From contig NZ_JAKGCT010000004.1 in NCBI RefSeq assembly GCF_022230885.1, positions 62,001 through 126,000 on the forward strand: 64,000 bases of DNA, written 5' to 3'. Source of the DNA: Paenalcaligenes niemegkensis. GTDB lineage: Bacteria; Pseudomonadota; Gammaproteobacteria; Burkholderiales; Burkholderiaceae_B. Under the pieces are notes generated by a model. It was not told the origin of the DNA and searched no databases. It saw only the letters and a list, made by a program, of their open reading frames with translations. Shown here piece after piece: positions 56,510-64,000 of the stretch. Position numbers and translations under genes: made by a program. The number at the start of each line of letters is the position of its first letter. Positions within the stretch are counted from its first letter, which is position 1.

Positions 56510-57514
56510 ATGTTCATCAGCATACGTAAAACCCTGTTGGCTTCTGTGGTAGTCAGTTCGGCAGTGTTCGGAGCAGCGACAGCTTCGGAATTGGAAGAGC
56601 TCAATTTCGGCATCATCTCTACCGAGTCCTCACAGAATCTCAAGGCGCAGTGGGATCCATTCCTGGCCGAAATGGCCAGGCAAACAGGCATGAAAATCAA
56701 CTCATTCTTTGCCCCGGACTACGCTGGAATCATCCAAGGCATGCGATTTAACAAGGTCGATGTGGCCTGGTATGGCAACAAGTCGGCGATGGAGGCGGTA
56801 GACCGTGCGGGTGGCGAGGTTTTTGCTCAAACCGTGGCGGCTGACGGAAACCCGGGGTACTGGAGTTTGCTGATAGCGCATAAAGACAGCCCGATCAACT
56901 CCGTCGAAGAGATGCTGGAGAACGCCAAGGACTTGACCTTCAGCAATGGTGATCCAAACTCTACCTCCGGCTATCTGGTGCCAGGCTACTACGTTTTTGC
57001 CAAGAACGATGTTCAGCCAAATCAGATCTTCAAACGTACCCTGAATGCCAGCCACGAGGTCAACGCGCTTAGCGTTGCCAATAAGCAGGCAGACATTGCA
57101 ACGTTCAATACCGAAGGTATGGAGCGCTTGGAAGAGACGAATCCAGACAAGGCAGCACAACTTAAGGTTATCTGGAAGTCGCCTCTTATCCCCGCCGATC
57201 CTATTGTGTGGCGCAAAAACCTGCCAGAGGACGCTAAAAAGAAAATCAATGATTTTTTCACCACTTACGGCTCCGACGAAAAGGAACTGGCCGTTCTGGC
57301 CGGGCTGCAGTGGGGCAAATTCCGCGCCTCCAGCGACGATCAGCTCTTGCCTATACGTCAGCTTGAGCTGTTTAAGGAACGTAGCCAGGTTGCGGTAGAC
57401 AGCACCATGAGTGAGGCAGAAAAACAGGCGCGCCTTCAGGAAATCGATGCCAGCCTCGAAAAATTGACGGTTCGCATGGATACGCTCGAAAAGAAGGTAG
57501 TTAGTACGCAATAA
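56510..57514 (+). CDS. phnD: Phosphonate-binding periplasmic protein PhnD
   Basis: PhnD captures phosphonates for import. The 334-residue protein has a signal peptide (IRKTLLASVVVSSAVFGAATA), LNFGIISTESSQNLKAQWDPFLAEM, FFAPDYAGIIQGMRFNKVDVAWYGNKSAMEA and FSNGDPNSTSGYLVPGYYV. The Tyr, Asn and the DPNSTSG loop belong to the phosphonate pocket. The start at 56510 has GGAG 7 nt upstream; an ATG at 56504 is too close to it. Its own candidate operator lies 24 nt upstream. Confidence 0.95.
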   Translation: MFISIRKTLLASVVVSSAVFGAATASELEELNFGIISTESSQNLKAQWDPFLAEMARQTGMKINSFFAPDYAGIIQGMRFNKVDVAWYGNKSAMEAVDRAGGEVFAQTVAADGNPGYWSLLIAHKDSPINSVEEMLENAKDLTFSNGDPNSTSGYLVPGYYVFAKNDVQPNQIFKRTLNASHEVNALSVANKQADIATFNTEGMERLEETNPDKAAQLKVIWKSPLIPADPIVWRKNLPEDAKKKINDFFTTYGSDEKELAVLAGLQWGKFRASSDDQLLPIRQLELFKERSQVAVDSTMSEAEKQARLQEIDASLEKLTVRMDTLEKKVVSTQ

Positions 57515-57577
57515 GCCGCGATTGCCCTTGCCTGGCAATTTTCGGGCAAGGGCCCAACTCATTCGGGAATTCTATAC

Positions 57578-58372
57578 ATGACAACGTTAGTAACTCATCC
57601 AGAGTCAAAGATGAAAGCCAGGCGCTCATGGTCTCAGTGGCTGGGATGGTGTGCGGTGGCAGTAATTCTGGCCTGGTCATGGGATGGTGCCGAGATGAAT
57701 CCCGCCATGCTGTGGCGCGACGCAGATAATATGCGCGTGTTTCTGGCCGATTTCTTCCCGCCGGATTTCCGCTATTGGCGAATGTACCTGAGCGAGATTC
57801 TGGTGACCTTGCAGATTGCCGTCTGGGGAACCGTGCTGGCCATCGTCTGTTCGATTCCGCTGGGTGTTTTATGTTCAGAGAATATTGCTCCATGGTGGAT
57901 ATGCCAGCCGGTACGGCGCGTTATGGATGCGTTTCGCTCGATCAATGAAATGGTGTTTGCCATGTTGTTTGTCGTGGCGGTTGGGCTAGGGCCCTTTGCC
58001 GGCGTCATGGCGCTGTTTATTGGCACGACCGGGGTGCTGGCAAAACTGTTTGCCGAAGCTGTGGAGGCCATCGAGGTTGGACCCGTTGAAGGGGTGCGTG
58101 CGTCCGGCTCCAGTGCCCTGCAAGAAGTCATTTACGGAGTGATACCGCAGGTATTGCCCTTATGGATCTCCTATTCGCTATATCGGTTTGAGTCCAACGT
58201 GCGCTCTGCCACAGTGGTGGGAATGGTCGGAGCAGGGGGTATTGGAGTGATGCTCTGGGAAGCCATCCGCGGCTTTCAGCTCGCGCAGACTTGCGCCATT
58301 TTGATCATGATCATCGTGGTGGTCAGTGCAATAGACATCCTTTCGCAACGTTTGCGCAAACACTTTATTTAA
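57578..58372 (+). CDS. phnE: Phosphonate ABC transporter permease PhnE
   Basis: The 264-residue inner-membrane permease has about six helices. It has [34 protein letters not shown] and the EAA-type cytoplasmic loop [25 protein letters not shown], then the PhnE signature [28 protein letters not shown]. With PhnC and PhnD it makes a complete importer. It lies 63 nt after phnD and 33 nt before phnF. Confidence 0.95.
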   Translation: MTTLVTHPESKMKARRSWSQWLGWCAVAVILAWSWDGAEMNPAMLWRDADNMRVFLADFFPPDFRYWRMYLSEILVTLQIAVWGTVLAIVCSIPLGVLCSENIAPWWICQPVRRVMDAFRSINEMVFAMLFVVAVGLGPFAGVMALFIGTTGVLAKLFAEAVEAIEVGPVEGVRASGSSALQEVIYGVIPQVLPLWISYSLYRFESNVRSATVVGMVGAGGIGVMLWEAIRGFQLAQTCAILIMIIVVVSAIDILSQRLRKHFI

Positions 58373-58405
58373 TACAAAGAGGGCGGAATCGCCTTTTATT
58401 TATAT

Positions 58406-59128
58406 ATGAACTTGTCTAGACAGCTCGAGCCGCGCTACATGGAAATTGCCCATATTTTGCGTAGCGAATTGAATGGTTTTTCGGTTGGTGACTATCTGCC
58501 GTCGGAAGCCCGCCTGGCCGAACGATTCGGAGTTAACCGCCACACATTGCGCCGTGCTGTTGACGAACTGGTGCGGGAAGGGCGAGTGCTGCGCCATAAG
58601 GGCCGCGGAACGTGCGTATTGGCGCAGCACATTGTCTATCCGGTGGATGCCAGCAGTGCCTATAGCAAGACGCTTACGAGCATGGGCTTTCGTTCCGAGG
58701 CTGTGTTGTTGGGCAGGCAACATCGTCTCGCTACCCCCGACGAGACGAGGGGGCTGGCGCTTGCCGATGACAGTCGTGTCATCGAAATCAAGACACTGCG
58801 CTTGCTTGATGATCAACCCATCAGCCTGATCACGCATTGCTTTTCAGATCGTTATGAGCAGGTCCTGCATGGCTACGAAGGCGGCTCACTTCGCCTGCAT
58901 ATGGAGAAAAACGAAATTCGCCTCAAGCGTGTCTCGACACTTATCGGGGCGCGAGTGCCCACGCCAGTTGAGGCGATTCAACTGCTTATGCCACGTCACG
59001 CACCTGTTTTGACGATACGTACTATATCCGCGGATCCCGCTGGCACGGCCGTGGAGCTTTCGCGTTCGGTCACTCGCGCAGACCGCTTTACTTATCACAT
59101 TACTTCCGGAGAGCAACATGAACAATGA
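58406..59128 (+). CDS. phnF: GntR-family phosphonate-operon regulator PhnF
   Basis: The 240-residue HutC-subfamily regulator has an N-terminal winged helix (residues about 10-72: AHILRSELNGFSVGDYLPSEARLAERFGVNRHTLRRAVDELVREG) and a C-terminal UTRA effector domain. Its position between phnE and phnG is the same as in E. coli. The operator-like palindrome (58408-58427) spans codons 1-8, so binding would block its own translation start region. It overlaps phnG by 11 nt. No good ribosome site is visible. Confidence 0.92.
   Translation: MNLSRQLEPRYMEIAHILRSELNGFSVGDYLPSEARLAERFGVNRHTLRRAVDELVREGRVLRHKGRGTCVLAQHIVYPVDASSAYSKTLTSMGFRSEAVLLGRQHRLATPDETRGLALADDSRVIEIKTLRLLDDQPISLITHCFSDRYEQVLHGYEGGSLRLHMEKNEIRLKRVSTLIGARVPTPVEAIQLLMPRHAPVLTIRTISADPAGTAVELSRSVTRADRFTYHITSGEQHEQ
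58408..58427. promoter_or_regulatory. Candidate PhnF operator overlapping the phnF start
   Basis: The bases from the last G of the ATG match the phnD-upstream palindrome at 16 of 20 positions, including the whole TTGTCTAGACA core. Lying in the first codons of phnF, it suggests autoregulation or a roadblock to transcription into phnG-M. Confidence 0.6.
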
Positions 59129-59578
59129 TTCCGAGATCAGCGACGGCGGGATAACACCACGCCAACACTGGATGCGTGTGCTGGCGCGCGCGCAATCTCA
59201 ACTGCTGGCCCATGATGCGCAGCTGCGTCAATCAGGACATCGCTTCATTCGACCATCTGAAATCGGCATGGCCATGGTGCGTGGCCGCATAGGTGCCAGC
59301 GGTGCACCTTTCAATCTTGGCGAAATGACGGTGACGCGCTGCGTCGTTCAGTTGAACGACGGCTGTACCGGACACAGCTATGTAGCAGGCCGAAGCAAAG
59401 CCCATGCAGAGCTTGCAGCATTGGCTGATGCGCATTTGCAAGGAAAGGAGCATGAACATTGGATGTCGGTGTTGATCACGCCGCTGGAGCAAGAGCAACA
59501 GGCAGCTGCCTTGATGCGCGCTGCTCGTTCAGGTGCGACCAAGGTGGATTTTGTGACGATGGTAAGGGGGATGACTGA
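59118..59578 (+). CDS. phnG: C-P lyase subunit PhnG, C-terminus frame-shifted as read
   Basis: PhnG is part of the PhnGHIJ core that, with ATP, attaches methylphosphonate to ribose and cleaves the C-P bond. It has the family motifs RPSEIGMAMVRGRIGASGAPFNLGEMTVTRC, VQLNDGCTGHSYVAGRSKAHAE and KVDFVTMVRG. As read the frame continues to 59609. Adding one G to G5 (59566-59570) gives MVRGDD and a stop whose TGATG overlaps the phnH start, the usual coupling. This makes 153 residues, against 150 in E. coli. Confidence 0.92.
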
Positions 59579-60184
59579 TGTCCGAAGCAACGCTTCTACC
59601 GGCATTTGACGATGCCGTGCGGTCTAGCCAGCGAGTCTTTCGTACGGCTTTGAAAGCCATCGCTGAGCCTGGCACGATGCATACCCTGGACGATAGTCTT
59701 AGCTTGAAAGGTATAGATCAGCTGGCTCCGGCGGGCTATGCACTGTGTCTTAGTCTGCTGGACAACGAGACCCCGGTATGGCTGGCACCCGGTCTTGATA
59801 CCGCTGCCTTGCGCGCCAATCTGGCTTTTCATTGTGGCTGTCCATTCGTGACCCACCGCGAGCAGGCCGCCTTTGCTTTGCTGACTGTCAATGAGCTTGG
59901 CGATTTGTCCTGCTTTACTGCCGGCACTGACCGCGATCCGGACCAATCTTGCACCTTGCTGGTTCAACTGGACAGCCTGGAACAGGGCCACGCGACTTTC
60001 TGGCAAGGTCCGGGGATATTGAAGGAGCGAAACATGCACCTTCCGCTGACTGATGGCTTCTGGTCGCAACGTCATGCGCATCGTTTCCCTCAGGGACTGG
60101 ATGTTTTTTACTACCGGAAATCGCCTGACAGCGCTTCCACGCAGCACACGTGTCCTGCACGCCGTGCCAAAAGAGGTGAACTAA
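59578..60184 (+). CDS. phnH: C-P lyase subunit PhnH, C-terminus frame-shifted as read
   Basis: PhnH is a structural subunit of the C-P lyase core. It has VFRTALKAIAEPGTMHTL, LCLSLLDNETPVWLAPGL and DSLEQGHATFWQGPGILKE. As read it ends in an unrelated tail at 60225, inside phnI. Shifting at T6 (60104-60109) gives the conserved ending TTGNRLTALPRSTRV and a stop at 60184, next to the phnI ATG. Either two T are missing or one is extra; alignment to E. coli (GIDLILTCG) favours two missing, since this gives FF in that place. Confidence 0.9.
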
Positions 60185-61285
60185 ATGTATGTTGCCGTGA
60201 AAGGTGGCGAAAAAGCCATCGATAATGCCCATGCGTTGCTTGCTAGTAAAAGACGAGGCGATACCTCGGTACCCGAGCTGAGTGTGGAGCAGATACGCCA
60301 GCAAATGTCCTTGGCTGTCGCCCGTGTAATGGGGGAAGGCTCCTTATTCGACGAAGAACTGGCGGCGCTGGCCATCAAGCAGTCAGCGGGTGATCTTGTT
60401 GAGGCCGTCTTCCTGCTGCGTGCCTATCGCACAACGCTGCCGCGCTTTGCGGCCAGTGTGCCCCTGCAGACCGAAAAAATGCAGATAGAGCGGCGCATAT
60501 CTGCGACTTTCAAAGATTTACCGGGTGGCCAGCTATTGGGGCCCACCTTCGACTACACACATCGGTTGCTAGATTTTGCCTTGCTTGCCGAAGCTTCAGA
60601 AATTCCAGAACCGGCTATTCATAGCGAAGCCCAATCCCAGACGTGTCCGCGTGTCGTTGATATGCTGGCGCGTGAAGGTTTGTTAAGCCAGGAAGCCGAC
60701 ACCGGAGAGCCCGTGCCGGATATTACCCGCGAACCTCTGGACTTCCCTTCCAATCGTGCCCAGCGCCTGCAGGTTCTTGCTCGGGGCGACGAAGGCTTTC
60801 TACTGGCTCTGGGGTATTCCACCCAACGGGGCTACGGTCGGAATCACCCCTTTGCCGGCGAAATTCGCATAGGCGAGATAGAGGTGTGGGTAGAACCTGA
60901 AGAGCTTGATTTTGCGGTGCCGCTGGGCGATATCGAGGTTACGGAATGCGAGATGATCAACCAGTTTGCAGGCAGCAAAGAGACACCTCCCCAGTTTACG
61001 CGTGGCTATGGGCTGGCTTTTGGCAACGCGGAACGTAAGGCCATGGGCATGGCCCTGGTCGATCGGGCTCTTCGTGCCTCCGAGTACCAGGAAGACATTC
61101 AATCACCGGCCCAGCAAGAAGAGTTTGTGCTGATGCATTGCGATAACGTCGAGGCCGCCGGCTTTGTGTCGCATCTGAAATTGCCGCACTACGTCGATTT
61201 TCAGTCGGAGCTGGACCTTATCCGCAAACTGCGCCGCGACCACGCCGAGAAGGCGCAGGCTACACACGAGGACACACACTCATGA
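60185..61285 (+). CDS. phnI: C-P lyase subunit PhnI (nucleosidase / phosphonate transfer)
   Basis: PhnI catalyses attack of phosphonate on ATP ribose with loss of adenine. The 366-residue protein starts MYVAVKGGEKAIDNAH, the conserved family opening, and contains EQIRQQMSLAVARVMGEGSL, ATFKDLPGGQLLGPTFDYTHRLLDF and a C-terminal HCDNVEAAGFVSHLKLPHYVDFQSEL. These are full-length hallmarks. It abuts phnH and overlaps phnJ by 4 nt. Confidence 0.95.
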   Translation: MYVAVKGGEKAIDNAHALLASKRRGDTSVPELSVEQIRQQMSLAVARVMGEGSLFDEELAALAIKQSAGDLVEAVFLLRAYRTTLPRFAASVPLQTEKMQIERRISATFKDLPGGQLLGPTFDYTHRLLDFALLAEASEIPEPAIHSEAQSQTCPRVVDMLAREGLLSQEADTGEPVPDITREPLDFPSNRAQRLQVLARGDEGFLLALGYSTQRGYGRNHPFAGEIRIGEIEVWVEPEELDFAVPLGDIEVTECEMINQFAGSKETPPQFTRGYGLAFGNAERKAMGMALVDRALRASEYQEDIQSPAQQEEFVLMHCDNVEAAGFVSHLKLPHYVDFQSELDLIRKLRRDHAEKAQATHEDTHS

Positions 61286-62154
61286 TATCCACGACACCAG
61301 ATGCCGACATACAGCCTGGCTATAACTTTGCCTATCTGGATGAACAAACCAAGCGTAGTTTGCGCAGGGGACTGCTCAAGGCAGTCGCCATACCTGGATA
61401 TCAGGTTCCCTTTGGTGGCCGCGAAATGCCCTTACCGTATGGGTGGGGGACGGGGGGCATGCAGATAACGGCAGCGATCCTGGGCTATGACGATGTACTG
61501 AAAGTGATAGACCAAGGCGCCGATGACACCACCAATGCCATTTCCATACGCCGTTTTTTTACCCGTACTGCGGGCATTCAAACCACCGAGCGGACTGACA
61601 GCGCCACGGTGATTCAAACGCGTCACCGGATACCGGAAACCTCGCTGTGCGAGGGGCAGGTTCTGGTGTATCAGGTGCCTATTCCGGAGCCACTGCGTTT
61701 TATTGAACCTTCTGATTCCGAGACCAAAGCCATGCATGCCCTGAATGACTATGGCGTCATGCACGTCAAACTGTACGAGGATATTGCCACGTATGGCCAT
61801 ATTGCCACGGCGTATGCCTATCCGGTGATGGTCGATGACCGTTATGTCATGGATCCATCTCCTATTCCTAAATTTGATAATCCCAAGCTGAACATGAGCC
61901 CTGCACTGATGTTGTTCGGCGCAGGCCGGGAGAAGCGTCTTTATGCTGTCCCGCCTTACACGGAAGTGGAAAGCCTGGATTTCGAAGACCATCCATTTGA
62001 AATCCCAACCTGGGAACAGAACTGCGCGTTCTGCGGCAGTGCCGATTCATATCTGGACGAACTTATCGTGGACGACGAAGGTACCCGTGAATTTATTTGT
62101 TCCGATACGGATTACTGCTCCCAGCGCTGCGCCTCACAGGAGTTAAAACGATGA
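61282..62154 (+). CDS. phnJ: C-P lyase PhnJ (radical SAM)
   Basis: PhnJ cleaves the carbon-phosphorus bond by radical chemistry. The 290-residue protein keeps the unusual cluster motif CX2CX21CX5C at Cys248, Cys251, Cys273 and Cys279, offset by seven residues from E. coli Cys241/244/266/272. YNFAYLDEQTKRSLRRGLLKAVAIPGYQVPF and the GGMQIT segment match the family. It overlaps phnI and phnK by 4 nt each. Confidence 0.97.
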   Translation: MISTTPDADIQPGYNFAYLDEQTKRSLRRGLLKAVAIPGYQVPFGGREMPLPYGWGTGGMQITAAILGYDDVLKVIDQGADDTTNAISIRRFFTRTAGIQTTERTDSATVIQTRHRIPETSLCEGQVLVYQVPIPEPLRFIEPSDSETKAMHALNDYGVMHVKLYEDIATYGHIATAYAYPVMVDDRYVMDPSPIPKFDNPKLNMSPALMLFGAGREKRLYAVPPYTEVESLDFEDHPFEIPTWEQNCAFCGSADSYLDELIVDDEGTREFICSDTDYCSQRCASQELKR

Positions 62155-62921
62155 GCCCATTGTTATCATCGCGAGGCTTGACGATGCTTTACGGCCCCGA
62201 GAAGGGTTGCCAGGACGTCTCCTTCGATCTTTATCCTGGTGAAGTGCTGGGTATCGTGGGGGAGTCCGGCTCAGGGAAGTCCACGCTGCTCAGCGTTTTG
62301 GCGGGTCGTATGCCTCCGGATTCCGGCTCGGTGCTCTACCGTGGCAAAGAAGATAATGCCATCGATCTTTACCAGGCCAGCGAAGCCCAGCGGCGTACAT
62401 TGCTGCGTACCGAATGGGGTTTCGTTGAGCAGAATCCGCGGGATGGTCTGCGCATGGGTGTGTCGGCCGGCGCGAATATCGGCGAACGGCTTATGGCTCA
62501 GGGCATGCGTCATTATGGGCAACTGCGCCAGGCTGGGCTGGAGTGGCTTGAACAAGTGGAAATTGATCCGCAGCGTATTGATGATTTGCCTCGCACCTTT
62601 TCGGGCGGCATGCAGCAGCGATTGCAAATAGCGCGCAATCTGGTGTCACAGCCACGGCTTATATTCATGGACGAGCCCACGGGCGGGCTGGATGTGTCGG
62701 TACAGGCTAACTTGCTTGATCTGTTACGTGGTCTGGTTCGCGAACTGCAGCTTGCTGTGGTCATTGTGACGCACGACTTAGCGGTCGCCCGATTGCTGGC
62801 TGACCGGCTCTTGGTCATGCGCAACTCCCGGGTCGTGGAATGCGGACTGACAGATCAAATCCTTGATGATCCACAGCATGCCTATAGCCAATTGCTGGTT
62901 TCCTCCGTCCTACAGCCTTGA
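62151..62921 (+). CDS. phnK: C-P lyase accessory ATPase PhnK
   Basis: PhnK is an ABC-type ATPase that docks on the PhnGHIJ core and is not a transporter. The 256-residue protein has Walker [17 protein letters not shown], the Q-loop region RTEWGFVEQNPRDGLRMGVSAGANIGERL (characteristic of PhnK), signature FSGGMQQRLQIARNL, Walker B LIFMDEPTGGLDVSVQ and H-loop VTHDLAVARLL. The ATG at 62151 overlaps the phnJ stop; a longer in-frame opening at 62097 is inside phnJ. Confidence 0.95.
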   Translation: MSPLLSSRGLTMLYGPEKGCQDVSFDLYPGEVLGIVGESGSGKSTLLSVLAGRMPPDSGSVLYRGKEDNAIDLYQASEAQRRTLLRTEWGFVEQNPRDGLRMGVSAGANIGERLMAQGMRHYGQLRQAGLEWLEQVEIDPQRIDDLPRTFSGGMQQRLQIARNLVSQPRLIFMDEPTGGLDVSVQANLLDLLRGLVRELQLAVVIVTHDLAVARLLADRLLVMRNSRVVECGLTDQILDDPQHAYSQLLVSSVLQP

Positions 62922-62930
62922 GGTGACACG

Positions 62931-63635
62931 ATGAATTCAATTATGGAAGTCCGGGATCTAGCCAAAACCTTCACCATGCATCAGCAGCAAGGGGCGGTAC
63001 TTAATGTACTGCGGGATTTAAGCTTTGACATTGTGCCTGGCGAGTGTCTGGTATTGCATGGATGCTCGGGAGCAGGGAAATCTACCTTATTGCGTACGCT
63101 CTATGGCAATTATCTGCCGGCCTCGGGCAGTATACGAATCCGTCACGATGGCCAGATCATTGAGATGGCAGGGGCGGAGCCGCGGCAAGTTCTGGATATA
63201 CGTCGGCGCACCATGGGTTACGTAAGTCAGTTTTTGCGGGTGATTCCGCGCGTCAGTTGCCTGAACGTGGTCATGGAGCCGGCATTGCAGCGTGGTGTGG
63301 CTCGTGAGTACGCACACGAGCGCGCCCAAGAACTATTGCAGCGCCTGGGGATTCCGGAACGCTTGTGGCTTTTGGCGCCTGGTACGTTTTCAGGTGGTGA
63401 GCAACAGCGGGTAAACATTGCACGCAGTTTTATGGTCTCTTGGCCGCTGCTGTTGCTTGATGAACCTACAGCCTCGCTGGATGATGCGAATAGTGCGGTG
63501 GTGCTGGAGCTGGTTGCAGAAGCAAAAGCAGAAGGGACAGCCTTGCTGGCAATCTCTCATGATCAAACAACTCGAGATGCGATGGCTGATCGCTATCTGG
63601 ATATGACACCTAAGGAGCTGGCAAATGCCTGCTGA
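62931..63635 (+). CDS. phnL: C-P lyase accessory ATPase PhnL
   Basis: This is the second ABC-type ATPase of the C-P lyase system, acting with PhnK. The 234-residue protein has Walker A GCSGAGKSTLLRTLYGNY, MGYVSQFLRVIPRVSCLNVV (typical PhnL Q-loop), signature FSGGEQQRVNIARSF, Walker B LLLLDEPTASLDDANS and H-loop AISHDQTTRDAMADRYLDM. It overlaps the phnM start by 11 nt. Confidence 0.95.
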   Translation: MNSIMEVRDLAKTFTMHQQQGAVLNVLRDLSFDIVPGECLVLHGCSGAGKSTLLRTLYGNYLPASGSIRIRHDGQIIEMAGAEPRQVLDIRRRTMGYVSQFLRVIPRVSCLNVVMEPALQRGVAREYAHERAQELLQRLGIPERLWLLAPGTFSGGEQQRVNIARSFMVSWPLLLLDEPTASLDDANSAVVLELVAEAKAEGTALLAISHDQTTRDAMADRYLDMTPKELANAC

Positions 63636-64000
63636 ACAAATATTCACGAATGCCCGGGTTGTGACCGGTACAGAGGTTTTTTCGGGCACTGTGGCGGTGC
63701 GCGATGGATACATACACGATGTAAGTCAGGGCAAGAGTCAGCTTGCACAGGCTCAGGATCTGGACGGCGATTATCTGTTGCCGGGGCTGGTCGAGCTGCA
63801 TACTGATAATCTGGAAAAGTATATGAATCCCAGACCGGGGGTGGACTGGCCGTCTGAGTCTGCGGTACTGGCACACGATGCGCAAGTCGTCTCGGCGGGG
63901 ATCACGACAGTGTTCGACGCCTTGTCCATCGGTGACGTCAACCCTAAAGGCGAGCGGCTGCGGCAGTTGCCTGTGATGCTGGAAGCCATAACGCAAGCGG
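63625..64000 (+). CDS. phnM: RPnTP diphosphohydrolase PhnM (N-terminal part, cut by window edge)
   Basis: PhnM is an amidohydrolase-fold metal enzyme that removes pyrophosphate from ribose 1-phosphonate 5-triphosphate. About 125 codons are present. LPGLVELHTDNLEKYMNPRPG has the HxD-type metal ligand motif of PhnM, and ITTVFDALSIGD follows. The start at 63625 overlaps phnL and has AAGGAG 9 nt upstream. The gene runs off the right edge. Confidence 0.95.
   Translation, partial: MPAEQIFTNARVVTGTEVFSGTVAVRDGYIHDVSQGKSQLAQAQDLDGDYLLPGLVELHTDNLEKYMNPRPGVDWPSESAVLAHDAQVVSAGITTVFDALSIGDVNPKGERLRQLPVMLEAITQA

Noticed and set aside
1-64000. Mass pseudogenisation
   Set aside because: Breaks are confined to homopolymers, repaired by one base, and hit essential parts of otherwise intact operons; sequence error is simpler.

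Overview
The window comes from a betaproteobacterium, most likely an Alcaligenaceae relative of Bordetella, Pusillimonas or Achromobacter. The clues are the flagellar gene order (fliDST, a second FliK-like gene, a short FlhB-like gene, then fliE and fliF-M), a Bug/TctC-type binding protein, a NadQ-like regulator beside nadC, and a complete phn order. The assignment rests on gene content only.

Layout. 1-12.8 kb: minus-strand flagellar cluster from fliM (cut by the window edge) back through fliL, K, J, I, H, G, F, E, an FlhB-like gene, a second FliK-like gene, fliT, S, D and flaG, with divergent fliA at 13.1 kb. 14.0-18.3 kb: an EcsC-family protein and two tandem Aer-like PAS chemoreceptors. 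18.6-20.7 kb: NAD biosynthesis (nadQ-like, nadC). 20.7-21.7 kb: Bug-type binding protein. 21.8-24.5 kb: Spy-like chaperone with BaeRS-like two-component system. 24.6-28.6 kb: a second two-component system and an LTA-synthase-type membrane enzyme. 28.9-33.5 kb: SagB-like nitroreductase, MFS carrier, large MscS channel. 33.7-41.7 kb: gabD, plus a LysR-controlled set (guanidinobutyrase, Na+/solute symporter, 2-ketoarginine decarboxylase-like enzyme, aldehyde dehydrogenase) that fits 4-guanidinobutyrate/2-ketoarginine breakdown to succinate. 41.7-43.1 kb: YqjH/YqjI-like pair. 43.3-52.0 kb: one long minus-strand operon (IclR, three ABC-import genes, CoA transferase, CitE-like lyase, 2-hydroxyacid dehydrogenase, RraA-like aldolase) whose substrate I cannot name. 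52.1-54.9 kb: copper genes (DUF2946, YcnI-like, CopC-CopD fusion). 55.6-64 kb: C-P lyase operon phnCDEFGHIJKLM, with a Pho box array and PhnF-type palindromes.

An overriding property of the sequence is that about sixteen frame breaks lie exactly at homopolymers of 4-7 bases, and nearly all are repaired by adding one base to the run. I read this as base-calling or consensus error, not mass gene decay. I therefore annotate these genes over their full repaired extent and mark the break. No tRNA, rRNA, CRISPR array, insertion sequence or prophage was recognised.
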